Assembly: GCA_965222745.1 (NCBI GenBank) | Contig: CBDCUW010000004.1 | Location: 1,674,001-1,738,000 of the forward strand | Source of the DNA: CBDCUW01 sp965222745 | Lineage (GTDB): Bacteria; Planctomycetota; Planctomycetia; Pirellulales; Pirellulaceae | Direction: 5' to 3' | DNA: 64,000 bases | Shown here: in pieces, positions 19,099 through 27,945 of the stretch | Position numbering within the stretch: position 1 is the first letter of the stretch | Layout of the letters: each line of letters starts with the position of its first letter | Notes under the pieces: model-generated | What the model saw: the letters and a program-made list of their open reading frames with translations, nothing else | Databases searched by the model: none | What the model was told of the DNA's origin: nothing | Translations under genes and position numbers: made by a program

Positions 19099-20577
19099 AT
19101 GACGCGAAACTTGGATACCAGACTCTCTGCGATCGCCAAGGCGGAAAAGCGGCTGATGAAGGAGTATGCCGATGTGCTCCGCGTCAATCCCGACCTGGAC
19201 CGGTCGTTGGTCAGTTTCCAGGCCAACAAAACGGCCGCCGAACATCGTTGGTGCAAGTACAAGGAGGGATTCTCCGTTGACTTGATGCACTATGTCTTCG
19301 ATGAAGTGGGCATCGATCGTGGAATGATCCTCGATCCGTTCGCCGGATCGGGAACAACACTTTTTGTTGCCAGTGATCGAGGCTTGGATTCCATCGGTGT
19401 CGAACTGCTACCCAGCAGCGCCGAAATCATCGAAGTGCGGCAGCTGCTCCGCGATGCTGACAAGACAAAGCTCGCCGTGGCGATCGAGCATTTTCGCGAC
19501 TCACGTGTCTGGGAGAAGCGGGGAAAGGGCAAACGCTTTGAACACCTGAGAATCACCAGTGGCGCTTTTCCGGCAGATACCGAACGCCAGCTGGGACGTT
19601 ATCTCCTGGAAGCGGAAAAGGTTCGCGATGACACACTGCGACGAATACTCAAATTCGCCGCGATGTGCGTTTTGGAATCGATCAGTTTTACGCGAAAAGA
19701 CGGCCAATACCTGCGTTGGGATTGGCGTTCTGGTCGTCGAGCGGGAAAGACCAAGTTCGACAAGGGCGTGATTCTGACTTTCTCCGAGGCGATCGCAGGA
19801 AAGTTGTCGCAGATGGCCGCCGATCTGTCGCTAAAAAATTCGCAGCCAACGCTGTTCGACACCGATGATGCTCTGGGCCAGCCGGGTGACATCGAATTGC
19901 TTCAAGGCACCTGCCTGCAACGACTGCCGCAACTGCGATCGCGGACCATTTCCGGCATCGTGACTTCGCCGCCCTATTGCAACCGATACGACTACACCCG
20001 CAGCTACGCGCTGGAGCTGGCATTTCTGGGCGTGGATGAAGACGGCATCAAAGATCTTCGTCAGACGATGGTGAGTTGCACGGTCGAAAATCGCGAAAAG
20101 ACCGGGCTTCAAAGTGTGCTGTCCCGGGGCGTGCACACCAAGGCGACTCAGGCTTGGCAAGAGCACGAGCTGCTACAGCAGATCTTTGACTACTTGAACG
20201 CCTGTCGGGCCGCCGGCGAGCTCAACAACAACGGCATTCCTCGAATGGTCGAGAACTACTTCAAGGAAATGGCGATGGTGATTTTTGAATGTTGCCGCCT
20301 GCTGAAACCTGGCAAGCCGCTGGTGATGGTCAACGACAACGTGCGATACCAAGGTGCCCATTTGCCGGTTGACTTGATCCTGTCCGACTTTGCGCGGCAT
20401 GCCGGATTCGACGTCGACACCATCTGGGTGCTTCCCCGCGGGAAGGGAAACAGCAGTCAGCAAATGGGCCGTCACGGGCGCCAAGAGTTGCGCAAGTGCG
20501 TTTACATCTGGCGAAAACGTTCGCGTTCAAAACTCAACGCACGCCCAGCAAGGTTCCAGGCAATCGCGGCGACTTAG
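19099..20577 (+). CDS. Solitary DNA methyltransferase (SPPY type)
   Basis: 492 residues. An ATG at 19099 follows AAGGAG by only two bases; a GTG at 19096 is the alternative start. S-adenosylmethionine motif I (DPFAGSGTTLFVASDRG) with GVELLP comes near residues 78-105. The catalytic motif IV, TSPPYCNRYDYTRSY, appears about 190 residues later (near 290), as in permuted amino-methyltransferases. The middle may hold target recognition. The C-terminus contains KPLVMVNDNVRYQGAHLPVDLI. S/D-P-P-Y enzymes modify exocyclic amino groups (N4-cytosine or N6-adenine). No endonuclease gene is adjacent, so it appears to be an orphan enzyme. Its stop overlaps the stop of the convergent gene at 20574 by three bases. 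Confidence 0.85.
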   Translation: MTRNLDTRLSAIAKAEKRLMKEYADVLRVNPDLDRSLVSFQANKTAAEHRWCKYKEGFSVDLMHYVFDEVGIDRGMILDPFAGSGTTLFVASDRGLDSIGVELLPSSAEIIEVRQLLRDADKTKLAVAIEHFRDSRVWEKRGKGKRFEHLRITSGAFPADTERQLGRYLLEAEKVRDDTLRRILKFAAMCVLESISFTRKDGQYLRWDWRSGRRAGKTKFDKGVILTFSEAIAGKLSQMAADLSLKNSQPTLFDTDDALGQPGDIELLQGTCLQRLPQLRSRTISGIVTSPPYCNRYDYTRSYALELAFLGVDEDGIKDLRQTMVSCTVENREKTGLQSVLSRGVHTKATQAWQEHELLQQIFDYLNACRAAGELNNNGIPRMVENYFKEMAMVIFECCRLLKPGKPLVMVNDNVRYQGAHLPVDLILSDFARHAGFDVDTIWVLPRGKGNSSQQMGRHGRQELRKCVYIWRKRSRSKLNARPARFQAIAAT

Positions 20578-21425
20578 AGCGATTCCGTTAAAAACTCTCC
20601 CAGCCGCCGCTCAAGGTAGCTGTCTTTGTCTGATTGGGGGTTCTCCCAATACGCTTTGACCTCATGAATCGTTTGGCGGTCAAGCTCGAAAACCAGTGGT
20701 CGCGATGTCATCCGCGACAACGTGTAGGTCCAAGAGCCACCCTCTGCTTCCGAGATTGGCGTGTAGCGAAGCAGGATCAAGGCCTCTGGGTCGTTGGTCT
20801 CCGCAAATCCAAAACACATAGCAGATGATCCGCTGGACGCATCCGACCATTGAACCAACGGATTGCTCAAGAGGCGCAACTCTTTTTTCTTTTCCGGATC
20901 GTCGACCTCATACATCCACACCGAGAATCGGCGTACCAGCTGACGCATCGCAAGGTTCTGCCGTCTCGCGTCATTCGCTACGGGCACCCGTACTTTCAAA
21001 GGAACATCAACGTGTGTCCTTTTTTCAGGAGTCCAAGTTCGTCGGAGACCGAGATCGCAATGCAATGGCCGCGATGTCAGCGATGCGAATTCGCAGAATA
21101 CTTTCCCATTTCCCCGAACTGACAGCGCGCCCAGTACCGCCGGTTCTGAATCTCGCTTCCATAAGAAAACAACACCATCGGTGAAAAAGTTGCGAACGGG
21201 GTTGGTATAGCGCAAGACAGGGCGTTCCTCCAACGTCAGCGTAACGTCCTGCTGGCCGACAACCGACATTTCGAACCCGTCTGCCTTTTGCGTCAGGTAC
21301 TCCAGTCGCATTTCGCGCTGCTGCTCACGTTTGCTGGCCGCATCATCGGCGTGGACTTGAAGCATTGAGATCGAGCCGGCAACGAGCGCGAGCCGAGCGA
21401 CACAACAAAAGAAAACGCGAGACAT
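20574..21425 (-). CDS. Hypothetical secreted planctomycete protein
   Basis: 283 residues. A signal peptide is likely (MSRVFFCCVARLALVAGSISMLQVHA). The mature part begins with a charged helix and continues as a beta-rich domain with FFTDGVVFLWKRDSEPAVLGALSV, FASLTSRPL and LLRYTPISEAEGGSWTYTLSRMTSRPLVFELD. The repeated phrase (L/M)TSRPL occurs twice. The pattern is reminiscent of secreted proteins common in Pirellulaceae, but no function is recognised. Convergent with the methyltransferase gene. Confidence 0.7.
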   Translation of the reverse strand: MSRVFFCCVARLALVAGSISMLQVHADDAASKREQQREMRLEYLTQKADGFEMSVVGQQDVTLTLEERPVLRYTNPVRNFFTDGVVFLWKRDSEPAVLGALSVRGNGKVFCEFASLTSRPLHCDLGLRRTWTPEKRTHVDVPLKVRVPVANDARRQNLAMRQLVRRFSVWMYEVDDPEKKKELRLLSNPLVQWSDASSGSSAMCFGFAETNDPEALILLRYTPISEAEGGSWTYTLSRMTSRPLVFELDRQTIHEVKAYWENPQSDKDSYLERRLGEFLTESL

Positions 21426-21822
21426 ACATCACCTCATTCAGCTCCAGTTGACGCCAAACACCACAAGACTGAAGATCCCCGCAAAAATCAACTCACCTAC
21501 CCGATGATCCGGCAGTTGGTTGCGGTGGGGCTCCGGCGGGTCTGGCTGATCGGCATCGCTTGGTGATTGGTACGGATTCATGGCTGAACTATATCGACGC
21601 GAACTCCACCGGTCAAAGCGATTCGCTCGATACGTCGTTCTGGCTGACCGATGCGTTCGGTGTTGGTCGCCGGGGTCGCCGCATAACTGCGAAGCAATGG
21701 CATGTGCAAGCCTCGGACGCTAGTCCGAGGCTATTGAAGAGCGCTGTTCAAGAGTCGCGAAGTGACGGCAGGTCATCAAGCGATGGATTCTTGCTCGAAG
21801 ACGAGACCTTCAGTAGACCGCT
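21426..21822. other. Non-coding region with one strong hairpin
   Basis: 397 bases with no supported gene. Short open frames (for example 21560-21829) have compositions unlike protein. A perfect 10-bp hairpin with a four-base loop lies at 21709-21732 and may terminate transcription or be a dispersed palindrome. Confidence 0.5.
21709..21732. terminator. Hairpin, possible terminator or REP-like palindrome
   Basis: AGCCTCGGAC (21709-21718) pairs with GTCCGAGGCT (21723-21732) over a GCTA loop. It lies ~90 bases beyond the stop of the minus-strand LRAT gene. No clear T-run follows, so the terminator reading is tentative. Confidence 0.4.
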
Positions 21823-22533
21823 CTACTGACGTTGCAAGCGAAACTGTTCGTAGGTCTTCCGAGAAACCTCGCCCGCCAATTCGCCGGCTGCCCAGATTCC
21901 TCCCGCTACGGCAAGTCCCACCGGACCGCCAAGCGATCCGACGCCCAGCGCGGTGACGCCCCCGACGAATCGGCCCGTCTGCTTGCGTTTTTCGGGATCG
22001 GTCAAACCAACGTGATGTCCGCATGCCTCCGTGGCAAGCTGCGCCGCATCGGCGACCAGCAACCATGGGCTGGCGCTACGCAACACTTTGGACGCGGCTA
22101 CCTTCGACGCGGCGCGAACCGCCGCTGCGACGCCCACTTTGACTCCCACCGCCCCGGCGCGTTGGCAGGCAACGTTCACTTGACGACTTTCGTGACGGTC
22201 GACCACGCACCAACAAGCGAAATGTTCACAGTTGTCAAAGATCAAGTGATAACCTTGACGGCCGATTTGGCTGAGAGCTCGTCGCACAATCAAGTCGGTT
22301 GCCAGCCGATGGGGATGGTCGACAACGTGAAGCACATCGCGGCCGCCGCGCGTCACTTGTTCGATGGAGGTGCGAAGAATCTGAAAGTTCTCCGCCGATC
22401 CGCCCGGGCCGGCGACACCGCCGCTGCCGTCGGTGAAGTGCACCACCGTTCCGTCCCCAAGATCGATTCCGTGATGTTGAAACGGAACGCCCTTGTGTTG
22501 TCGCCAAACAAAGAAATGATCACCACGCGCCAA
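21823..22533 (-). CDS. LRAT/NlpC-like acyltransferase-domain protein
   Basis: 236 residues. The start is a TTG at 22533: AAGGAG stands seven bases upstream and no ATG lies near. Residues 1-115 form a lecithin:retinol acyltransferase-like domain. The catalytic His lies in PFQHHGIDLGDGTVVHF and the catalytic Cys in FDNCEHFACWCV, the NCEHF motif of the family. The C-terminal half is rich in Ala, Gly and Val (VGVAAAVRAASKVAASKV; GVTALGVGSLGGPVGLAVAGG), suggesting membrane association. LRAT-like proteins cleave or transfer acyl groups through a thioester; bacterial substrates are mostly unknown. It is followed on the other side by a membrane protein gene. Confidence 0.78.
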   Translation of the reverse strand: MARGDHFFVWRQHKGVPFQHHGIDLGDGTVVHFTDGSGGVAGPGGSAENFQILRTSIEQVTRGGRDVLHVVDHPHRLATDLIVRRALSQIGRQGYHLIFDNCEHFACWCVVDRHESRQVNVACQRAGAVGVKVGVAAAVRAASKVAASKVLRSASPWLLVADAAQLATEACGHHVGLTDPEKRKQTGRFVGGVTALGVGSLGGPVGLAVAGGIWAAGELAGEVSRKTYEQFRLQRQ

Positions 22534-22588
22534 ACGAAATCTCCTTTTTGCGGAACAATCGCTATTCTAGTTTCCTGTTCGTCGTCTG

Positions 22589-23452
22589 TCACACAATCTT
22601 GGCAGATGAACCGTCCTGCTGGCCATTTAAATTTAACCCCGATTTTACCGCGTCGCGTCGGCCGGCCAGCGTCAATCCAAATACCAACAGCAGGTTTCCA
22701 GCCACGATCATTCCGTAAAGAAGTGAAAACGTCCAGGCATCCGATGGAACGTCGTTCAGCCTTGCATCCAAGTGTCCAATTGCGATCGAACCTGTTGCCG
22801 CCAGCATCCATGTTCCCACCACCATCGCAACCGCAGTCCTGCGACAGCGGTGAAGCGCGCCCAAGCATTCACCCGCTGACAAGATTGGGAACGCAATCCA
22901 AATGACGATCAAGACTTGCCAGAACAACCTAGGATCGACGGGCGTGTGAAAACGAATGGCAGCTCCCAGCAGGAGCGCAGTGGCTGTCGTACCGACCAAC
23001 ACGTCATTGATTGTGAACTGTCGCTTTTTGGTTTCGCGATTGGCAAACGGAATTTTCCATGGGGGGACCAACAACACAAAGAAAATTACCGATTGTGAAA
23101 TCATCATGCCGCAGAAATAGATCAGGAACTCGATCCACTCTCCCGGCATGCAAACGCCGGCGAGGTACGATCCCGACATAGCAGCGACGAATCGGAGAGG
23201 CCATCGAATCCACATCGAGTCAAAATTGGCACACGCCCAGCAGATCCACCCGAACGCACCGTAAATCGAACCGACTGATGCCAGGTGAATGCTCAGCAAA
23301 ATGAGATCGGGAGGGTTCAGGATCATCGACAGATGGTCGCTGGAGGGCTTGGCCGCCAGAATTCCGAAGAGTGGCACCTGCAGGAACCAAAAGGCCAACA
23401 CCAGCGCAGTTCTTAACCCCAAGCGTGGAGTGATGTACTTTGAATGGTCCAT
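22589..23452 (-). CDS. Polytopic membrane protein, function unknown
   Basis: 287 residues with about seven hydrophobic segments, beginning TALVLAFWFLQVPLFGILA and ending TFSLLYGMIVAGNLLLVFGLTLAG. A segment QFTINDVLVGTTATALLLGA resembles the (F/S)xxDLLxxTTxxAxLLG motif that recurs in planctomycete membrane proteins. No transport or catalytic motif seen. It lies 55 bases upstream of the LRAT-domain gene on the same strand and could be co-transcribed with it. Confidence 0.7.
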   Translation of the reverse strand: MDHSKYITPRLGLRTALVLAFWFLQVPLFGILAAKPSSDHLSMILNPPDLILLSIHLASVGSIYGAFGWICWACANFDSMWIRWPLRFVAAMSGSYLAGVCMPGEWIEFLIYFCGMMISQSVIFFVLLVPPWKIPFANRETKKRQFTINDVLVGTTATALLLGAAIRFHTPVDPRLFWQVLIVIWIAFPILSAGECLGALHRCRRTAVAMVVGTWMLAATGSIAIGHLDARLNDVPSDAWTFSLLYGMIVAGNLLLVFGLTLAGRRDAVKSGLNLNGQQDGSSAKIV

Positions 23453-23566
23453 GAACTGGAGTCGCGCGCCGTATTACACCAGGTAGGGGCTCTCGGATTC
23501 GTATCACGCTGGACTGAATGTTATCTTGGTAGAGCAGTCTGATTCACCCCCACCCTGAACATCTTC

Positions 23567-24397
23567 ATGGACGGCACCACCGAACCGCTGATCGCCGTGA
23601 TTGGTCATCCAATCGCCGGCAATCCGTCACAATTCGCTCTGGAACGTGCGCTGGTCGCGATGGATCTCGATTGGCGAGTCCTTTCTTTTGATGTGCCGCC
23701 CGATAAGATTCAAGTGGCTCTTGACGGAGCCGAAGTACTTGGCATTCGAGGTGTTCTGATCGACCCTGTTCTCTGTCAAGCCGCAACCGACTGGTATCGC
23801 GAGCGAGAAGTCCCCGACCGGTCCAGCGAACAAGCCCAATCTGCTGCAGACCTGCCAGCCAGTTCGTCCGAGGAAGACACCAATCAGGCGGCGACCCAGC
23901 AGAATCTGGCCGCTTCAATCGATTGCCTGTCGCTTCGCGAAGGACGGTTCGACGCTAGCAGCCAACAGCAGCGTTTTGTTTCCGATGCAATCCGCCGACA
24001 CCGCCAGTCGCTCGACCAACAATCCGATCACTGCCTATGGCTCGGCGAACAAAAAGAAAACTCGTTGGTTGTCGTGGAAGGTTTCGGCGATCCGCTTCTG
24101 GACGCCCCTGAAATTGACGAAATCGCCGCTGCGAAGTTGATCGTGATTGCGGGTGACGCCGATCAACCGGCGGTGTTGGACGTCGATGATTGGCCCGAGG
24201 GCGATGCCAGTTGTTTGGTCGTGGACGTGAGCGACGGTCATCCCGATCTGCTCAAAATCGATGCTCTTGGCTATCGCGTTATCTCCGTGGACGATCGCCG
24301 AATAGGAACACTTGCCAATGGTCTGCGGCAGTGGACCGGCGATGAACCCTCCTTGGACATGATCCGCGACGCGATCGAGGAGTATTTGGCGGTTTGA
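23567..24397 (+). CDS. Degenerate shikimate-dehydrogenase-like protein
   Basis: 276 residues. The first ~70 residues read like the substrate-binding domain of AroE: IAVIGHPIAGNPSQFALERAL corresponds to the usual GxPxxxSxSPxxHN region, and EVLGIRGVLIDP to the LGxxGxNVTxPxK region. The catalytic Lys is not visible there, and no GxGGxxR dinucleotide-binding loop follows. An acidic/Gln-rich insertion separates a C-terminal half that looks like a degraded Rossmann domain (KLIVIAGDADQP; YRVISVDDRR). It is probably a non-catalytic relative or an enzyme with altered chemistry rather than AroE. The next gene follows 35 bases on. Confidence 0.6.
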   Translation: MDGTTEPLIAVIGHPIAGNPSQFALERALVAMDLDWRVLSFDVPPDKIQVALDGAEVLGIRGVLIDPVLCQAATDWYREREVPDRSSEQAQSAADLPASSSEEDTNQAATQQNLAASIDCLSLREGRFDASSQQQRFVSDAIRRHRQSLDQQSDHCLWLGEQKENSLVVVEGFGDPLLDAPEIDEIAAAKLIVIAGDADQPAVLDVDDWPEGDASCLVVDVSDGHPDLLKIDALGYRVISVDDRRIGTLANGLRQWTGDEPSLDMIRDAIEEYLAV

Positions 24398-24432
24398 CTT
24401 TCTATGGAATTGCATAGGTGAAAACGAAATCG

Positions 24433-25296
24433 ATGAACGATTCCGACTCGGCAACGTCCCGTCGGCAGGCAAGTGACGAACATCTGTTGCTTTTGCGTGA
24501 CGACCGGATCATCGAAACAATCGTGATTCTGCAACGGCGGATCCGCGAGCGATTTCCCGAGTCGGGACTGTCGCGTCTGTGCGGACAACTACTGGATGTG
24601 GCTCGCCAAGCCTCCGACCGATCGGCCTGGATCAGCCGGCCGATTTTGTGGATTCGCGCAATCGGCTACATGCTGGCTTTCGGCCTGATAGCGTTGATCA
24701 TTGGGATCATCACACAAGCCGTGCGGCCGGCCGACACCGAGCCGCTGACGTTCATTGATTTCATTCAAACGGTCGAATCGGGAATGAATGACGTGATTTT
24801 CCTGGCCATCGCGATCTATTTTCTGATCAGCTTCGAGACGCGGATCAAGCGGCGTCGCGCTTTAGCGGCAGTTCACGAATTGCGATCGATCGCACACATC
24901 ATTGACATGCATCAGTTGACCAAGGATCCCGAACGCGTGCTGAGCAATTGGCAGCGAACGGAGCATTCCCCGAAACAAAAGATGACACCGTTTCAGTTGA
25001 ACCGCTACCTGGACTACTGCAGCGAAATGTTGGCGCTGACCGGGAAAATCGCGTCGCTCTACGTTCAGAAGTTCGACGACGCGGCCTCCGTCGCCGCGGT
25101 GAGCGAACTGGAACAACTCAGCACCGGGCTGAGCCGAAAAATCTGGCAAAAGATCATCGCGTCGCGAAGCGTCCTGCCGGGCGATCCGCCGGCTACAGTC
25201 GATCGATCCAGCTCGCCGCCGCCCCCGCCCGACAACAACGCCAAAACGAACCCGACGAGGTCGCCGGCGCCTGATCAAGCAAATGCCGATGGATAA
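24433..25296 (+). CDS. Two-TM membrane protein, function unknown
   Basis: 287 residues from the ATG at 24433; a GTG at 24418 would add five. A soluble helical N-terminus (HLLLLRDDRIIETIVILQRR) precedes two hydrophobic segments near residues 75-100 (YMLAFGLIALIIGIITQA) and 125-145 (DVIFLAIAIYFLISF). A helical cytoplasmic region with MHQLTKDPERVL and a Pro-rich tail (SSSPPPPPDNN) follows. I do not recognise the family with certainty. The fold suggests a regulatory membrane protein. The gene follows the AroE-like gene closely on the same strand. Confidence 0.65.
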   Translation: MNDSDSATSRRQASDEHLLLLRDDRIIETIVILQRRIRERFPESGLSRLCGQLLDVARQASDRSAWISRPILWIRAIGYMLAFGLIALIIGIITQAVRPADTEPLTFIDFIQTVESGMNDVIFLAIAIYFLISFETRIKRRRALAAVHELRSIAHIIDMHQLTKDPERVLSNWQRTEHSPKQKMTPFQLNRYLDYCSEMLALTGKIASLYVQKFDDAASVAAVSELEQLSTGLSRKIWQKIIASRSVLPGDPPATVDRSSSPPPPPDNNAKTNPTRSPAPDQANADG

Positions 25297-25322
25297 CTGG
25301 TTGTGTACCGACGAACATTGAC

Positions 25323-25889
25323 ATGAAAGAGCTGTATGTAAAAACCAGGCAACAATGGCGAAGGTGGCTGTCCAAAAACCATGCAAAAAGCGACGGAGTT
25401 TGGTTGGTCTTCTTCAAACAATCGACCGGCGCACCGACGCTGCGGTACGAGGAGGCGGTCGAAGAGGCATTGTGCTTTGGCTGGATCGACAGCATCATCA
25501 AGAAACGCGATGAGGAGAGCTACGTTCGCAAGATCACACCTCGAAGGTCAGACAGTCGCTGGTCACCCTCGAATAAGAAACGTGTCCAGAAGCTGACGCG
25601 GCTGGGGCTGATGCAGCAACCTGGGCTTGCCAAGGTGGCCGAGGCAAAAAAATCGGGCCTTTGGGAAGCATCGGCTGTGCCAGACATCTCGACGGAGGTT
25701 CCGCCCGAACTGAAAAAGGCGATGGCAAAAAAGAAGAAGGCAAAAGAGTTTTTCGATTCGTTGCCACCCTCCGCGCAGCAGCAGTTCATCGGCTGGATCG
25801 CCGTAGCAAAACGGCCGGAAACAAAGCAGCGCCGAGTCGCGGAATCGATTTCGCTCTTAACGCAAGGCAAACGACTGGGAATGAAATGA
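25323..25889 (+). CDS. YdeI/OmdA family protein
   Basis: 188 residues. The N-terminal half carries GVWLVFFKQSTG and YEEAVEEALCFGWIDS, then YVRKITPRRSDSRWSPSNK, the core of the YdeI/OmpD-associated family (OmdA C-terminal domain with the Lys-rich PPELKKAMAKKKKAKEFF linker). In enterobacteria YdeI is linked to stress tolerance and outer-membrane protein function; the molecular activity is unclear. No signal peptide. Its TGA overlaps the ATG of the uracil-DNA glycosylase gene (ATGA at 25886-25889), so the two are translationally coupled. Confidence 0.88.
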   Translation: MKELYVKTRQQWRRWLSKNHAKSDGVWLVFFKQSTGAPTLRYEEAVEEALCFGWIDSIIKKRDEESYVRKITPRRSDSRWSPSNKKRVQKLTRLGLMQQPGLAKVAEAKKSGLWEASAVPDISTEVPPELKKAMAKKKKAKEFFDSLPPSAQQQFIGWIAVAKRPETKQRRVAESISLLTQGKRLGMK

Positions 25890-26623
25890 GCACGACAACG
25901 GGTGCCAAACAAGCGGTGATCAAAGCCGCCGAACAACTTGCCGAAGAAGTCGACTTGCTGTCGTTCCAGCCGCCGGTCACACACGTCTACAACCCACTGC
26001 GCTACGCCTGGAAGGCTCACCGCCAATATCTTTCTAGAATCAATGACTCGGGCTCGCGGGTCGTGTTCTTAGGCATGAACCCCGGTCCGTGGGGAATGGC
26101 GCAAACGGGCGTGCCGTTTGGTGAGATCGCTGCCGTAAGAGATTGGATGGGCATCGATGTTCCCGTCGATCGTCCCCAGAACGAACACCCCAAACGTCCC
26201 GTCGAGGGATTCGCATGTCAAAAGAGCGAAGTGAGCGGACGGCGGTTGTGGGGACTGATGTCGCAGCGTTTCAGCAGCGCCGAAGAGTTTTTTCAAGAAC
26301 ATTTTGTCGCCAACTATTGCCCGCTGGTTTTCATGGAACAATCGGCTCGCAACCGAACGCCCGACAAGCTTCCACCGGTCGAGCGGGAGCCGTTGGATGC
26401 CGCTTGCGATCGCCATCTTCATGCAATTCTCACCGCGCTGCAGCCAAAGTTCGTCGTGGGTGTCGGTGCGTATGCCGAAAAATGCCTCCAACGAGTTCTG
26501 AAATCGCAGCCGTGTGACGCCAAGTTGTCTCGCATTCTGCACCCCAGCCCTGCGTCACCAGCCGCCAACAAAGATTGGGCCGGCAAAGCCACCCAGCAGC
26601 TGAAAGAAGCGGGCGTCTGGTAA
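25886..26623 (+). CDS. SMUG1-type uracil-DNA glycosylase
   Basis: 245 residues from the ATG at 25886, chosen for the four-base overlap with the preceding stop. Motif 1, VVFLGMNPGPWGMAQTGVPF, and the C-terminal HPSPASPAANKDW are diagnostic of single-strand-selective monofunctional uracil-DNA glycosylases. The Asn in GMNPGPWGM is the expected catalytic residue, and the HPSP loop would insert into the DNA minor groove. Length is near that of vertebrate and bacterial SMUG1. It removes uracil and related oxidised bases in base-excision repair. Coupling to a YdeI-type gene is uncommon. Confidence 0.92.
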   Translation: MSTTTGAKQAVIKAAEQLAEEVDLLSFQPPVTHVYNPLRYAWKAHRQYLSRINDSGSRVVFLGMNPGPWGMAQTGVPFGEIAAVRDWMGIDVPVDRPQNEHPKRPVEGFACQKSEVSGRRLWGLMSQRFSSAEEFFQEHFVANYCPLVFMEQSARNRTPDKLPPVEREPLDAACDRHLHAILTALQPKFVVGVGAYAEKCLQRVLKSQPCDAKLSRILHPSPASPAANKDWAGKATQQLKEAGVW

Positions 26624-26634
26624 CCGCACTCATC

Positions 26635-26669
26635 GTAGGCCGGCTTGTCCCAAGTCGGCGATCCTGTAC
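26635..26669. repeat. 35-bp dispersed repeat, copy 2
   Basis: Identical over 35 bases to 11065-11099. After the shared block the two copies diverge but both keep an AAGTCG-rich complementary arm, and ATGAACTGCC follows within 60 bases (26713-26722). This copy fills the gap between the convergent SMUG1 and radical SAM genes and could form a bidirectional terminator-like hairpin. Confidence 0.65.
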
Positions 26670-26722
26670 CGTCGGCGACTTCTCCGAAGTCGCACGCCCG
26701 TAGCGGGCAGACGATGAACTGC

Positions 26723-27781
26723 CTAGAACAGTCGCATCTGCCCGCAGCGAGCCGTTGGTGATCGGAACCGGCTGCAATCATGAGGCGGAAGCCCGCCATC
26801 CAAGGAATACTTTTGTTTGAACAGTCGAAACAGGTTACGAATCTGTTCAGCAATTTCACCACTGCCGACCATCCGTTCACCCCATGTCGAGCTATTGAAC
26901 TCACCTTTTCGAGTTGCCTGGATCCGCCCCATCACACGCTCTGCCTTCAGCGGCTGTGTGCGCTCCACCCATTCCTGAAAAACCGGTTTCACCGTCAACG
27001 GCAGCCGCAGCAAAACGTAACCCGCCGCCGCTGCGCCGGCGTTCTTGGCCGCTTCCAAGATGTTGGGGATTTCCGAATCATTCAGACCAGCAATGATCGG
27101 GGCAACCATCACCCCGACGGGAACACCAGCATCAGCAAGATTCTCAATCGCGCGAAGCCGCGCCGGCGGAATGCTGGTCCGAGGTTCCATCTCCCGCGCC
27201 AGTTCAACATCCAACGTGGTCACCGAAACAAAAACATGGACCAGACGATCGGCCGCCATCCTCGTCAGAATATCCAAATCACGAGCGACCAACGCATTCT
27301 TCGTGATGATACTGACCGGGTGCTTGCATTCCAACGCAAGCTCAAGACAGCGGCGAGTGAGTTGAAATCTTCGCTCCGCTGGTTGGTAGCAGTCCGTAAC
27401 CCCCGAAAACATGATCGGGGAGGCTTTCCAAGAATCCTTCGTCAAAACCGCCCGAAGGAGTTCCGGGGCGTCGTGCTTCACGACGATTTTGGTCTCGAAG
27501 TCCAATCCAGCATTGAATCCGAGATATTCGTGGCCCGGCCTCGCATAACAGTAACTACAAGAGTGAATGCACCCTCGATACGGATTGACGCTGAATTGGA
27601 AGGGGATGTCGGGGGAATTGTTCTCCGAAACGATGCTCTTGGACGTGTCGGAAATGTATTCAATCTGCCGGTTGTCTCGTTCCTTCAAATACTCGGTATC
27701 CCACTCCAGATGATCGTCATCTTGAACGACATGCGTCCGTTCAAAGCGGTTTGGCGGGTCGATCTTTGAACCGTGACGCAT
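26723..27781 (-). CDS. PA0069-family radical SAM protein
   Basis: 352 residues. The start ATG at 27781 (MRHGSKIDPPNRFER) is supported because the truncated copy at 31192 begins with the same 15 residues; a TTG at 27796 is the alternative. The iron-sulphur motif is NPYRGCIHSCSYCYARPGHE, giving the CxxxCxxC cluster site. PIMFSGVTDCYQPAE and VGVMVAPIIAGLND are other conserved family blocks; these resemble spore photoproduct lyase-like proteins. The reaction of PA0069 proteins is unknown. Length is complete. No operon partner on this strand. Confidence 0.9.
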   Translation of the reverse strand: MRHGSKIDPPNRFERTHVVQDDDHLEWDTEYLKERDNRQIEYISDTSKSIVSENNSPDIPFQFSVNPYRGCIHSCSYCYARPGHEYLGFNAGLDFETKIVVKHDAPELLRAVLTKDSWKASPIMFSGVTDCYQPAERRFQLTRRCLELALECKHPVSIITKNALVARDLDILTRMAADRLVHVFVSVTTLDVELAREMEPRTSIPPARLRAIENLADAGVPVGVMVAPIIAGLNDSEIPNILEAAKNAGAAAAGYVLLRLPLTVKPVFQEWVERTQPLKAERVMGRIQATRKGEFNSSTWGERMVGSGEIAEQIRNLFRLFKQKYSLDGGLPPHDCSRFRSPTARCGQMRLF

Positions 27782-27792
27782 CGAAATGAGGC

Positions 27793-27945
27793 TCAAGTAG
27801 TGAAGTGATATTGGCGAAGGCTACCAATTCTATCCTGAAGCAGTTGCAAAGTCTCCGACACCGTATTGGACACCGGCCAGCATAATCGGTCATCCTTCGG
27901 CTTCTTGGCGGAAGGCAAATCACTCGGATCGCAAACCAGTTTCAT
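27793..27945 (-). CDS. Possible small protein upstream of the radical SAM gene
   Basis: A 50-residue frame, MKLVCDPSDLPSAKKPKDD with a helical end (SNTVSETLQLLQDRIGSL), ends 12 bases before the radical SAM start. Composition is protein-like, but no ribosome site is visible and I recognise no family. Confidence 0.25.
   Translation of the reverse strand: MKLVCDPSDLPSAKKPKDDRLCWPVSNTVSETLQLLQDRIGSLRQYHFTT

Noticed and set aside
25661..25885. Upstream extension of the SMUG1-type gene
   Set aside because: It overlaps the YdeI-type gene in another frame; the ATGA-coupled start at 25886 gives a normal-length glycosylase.
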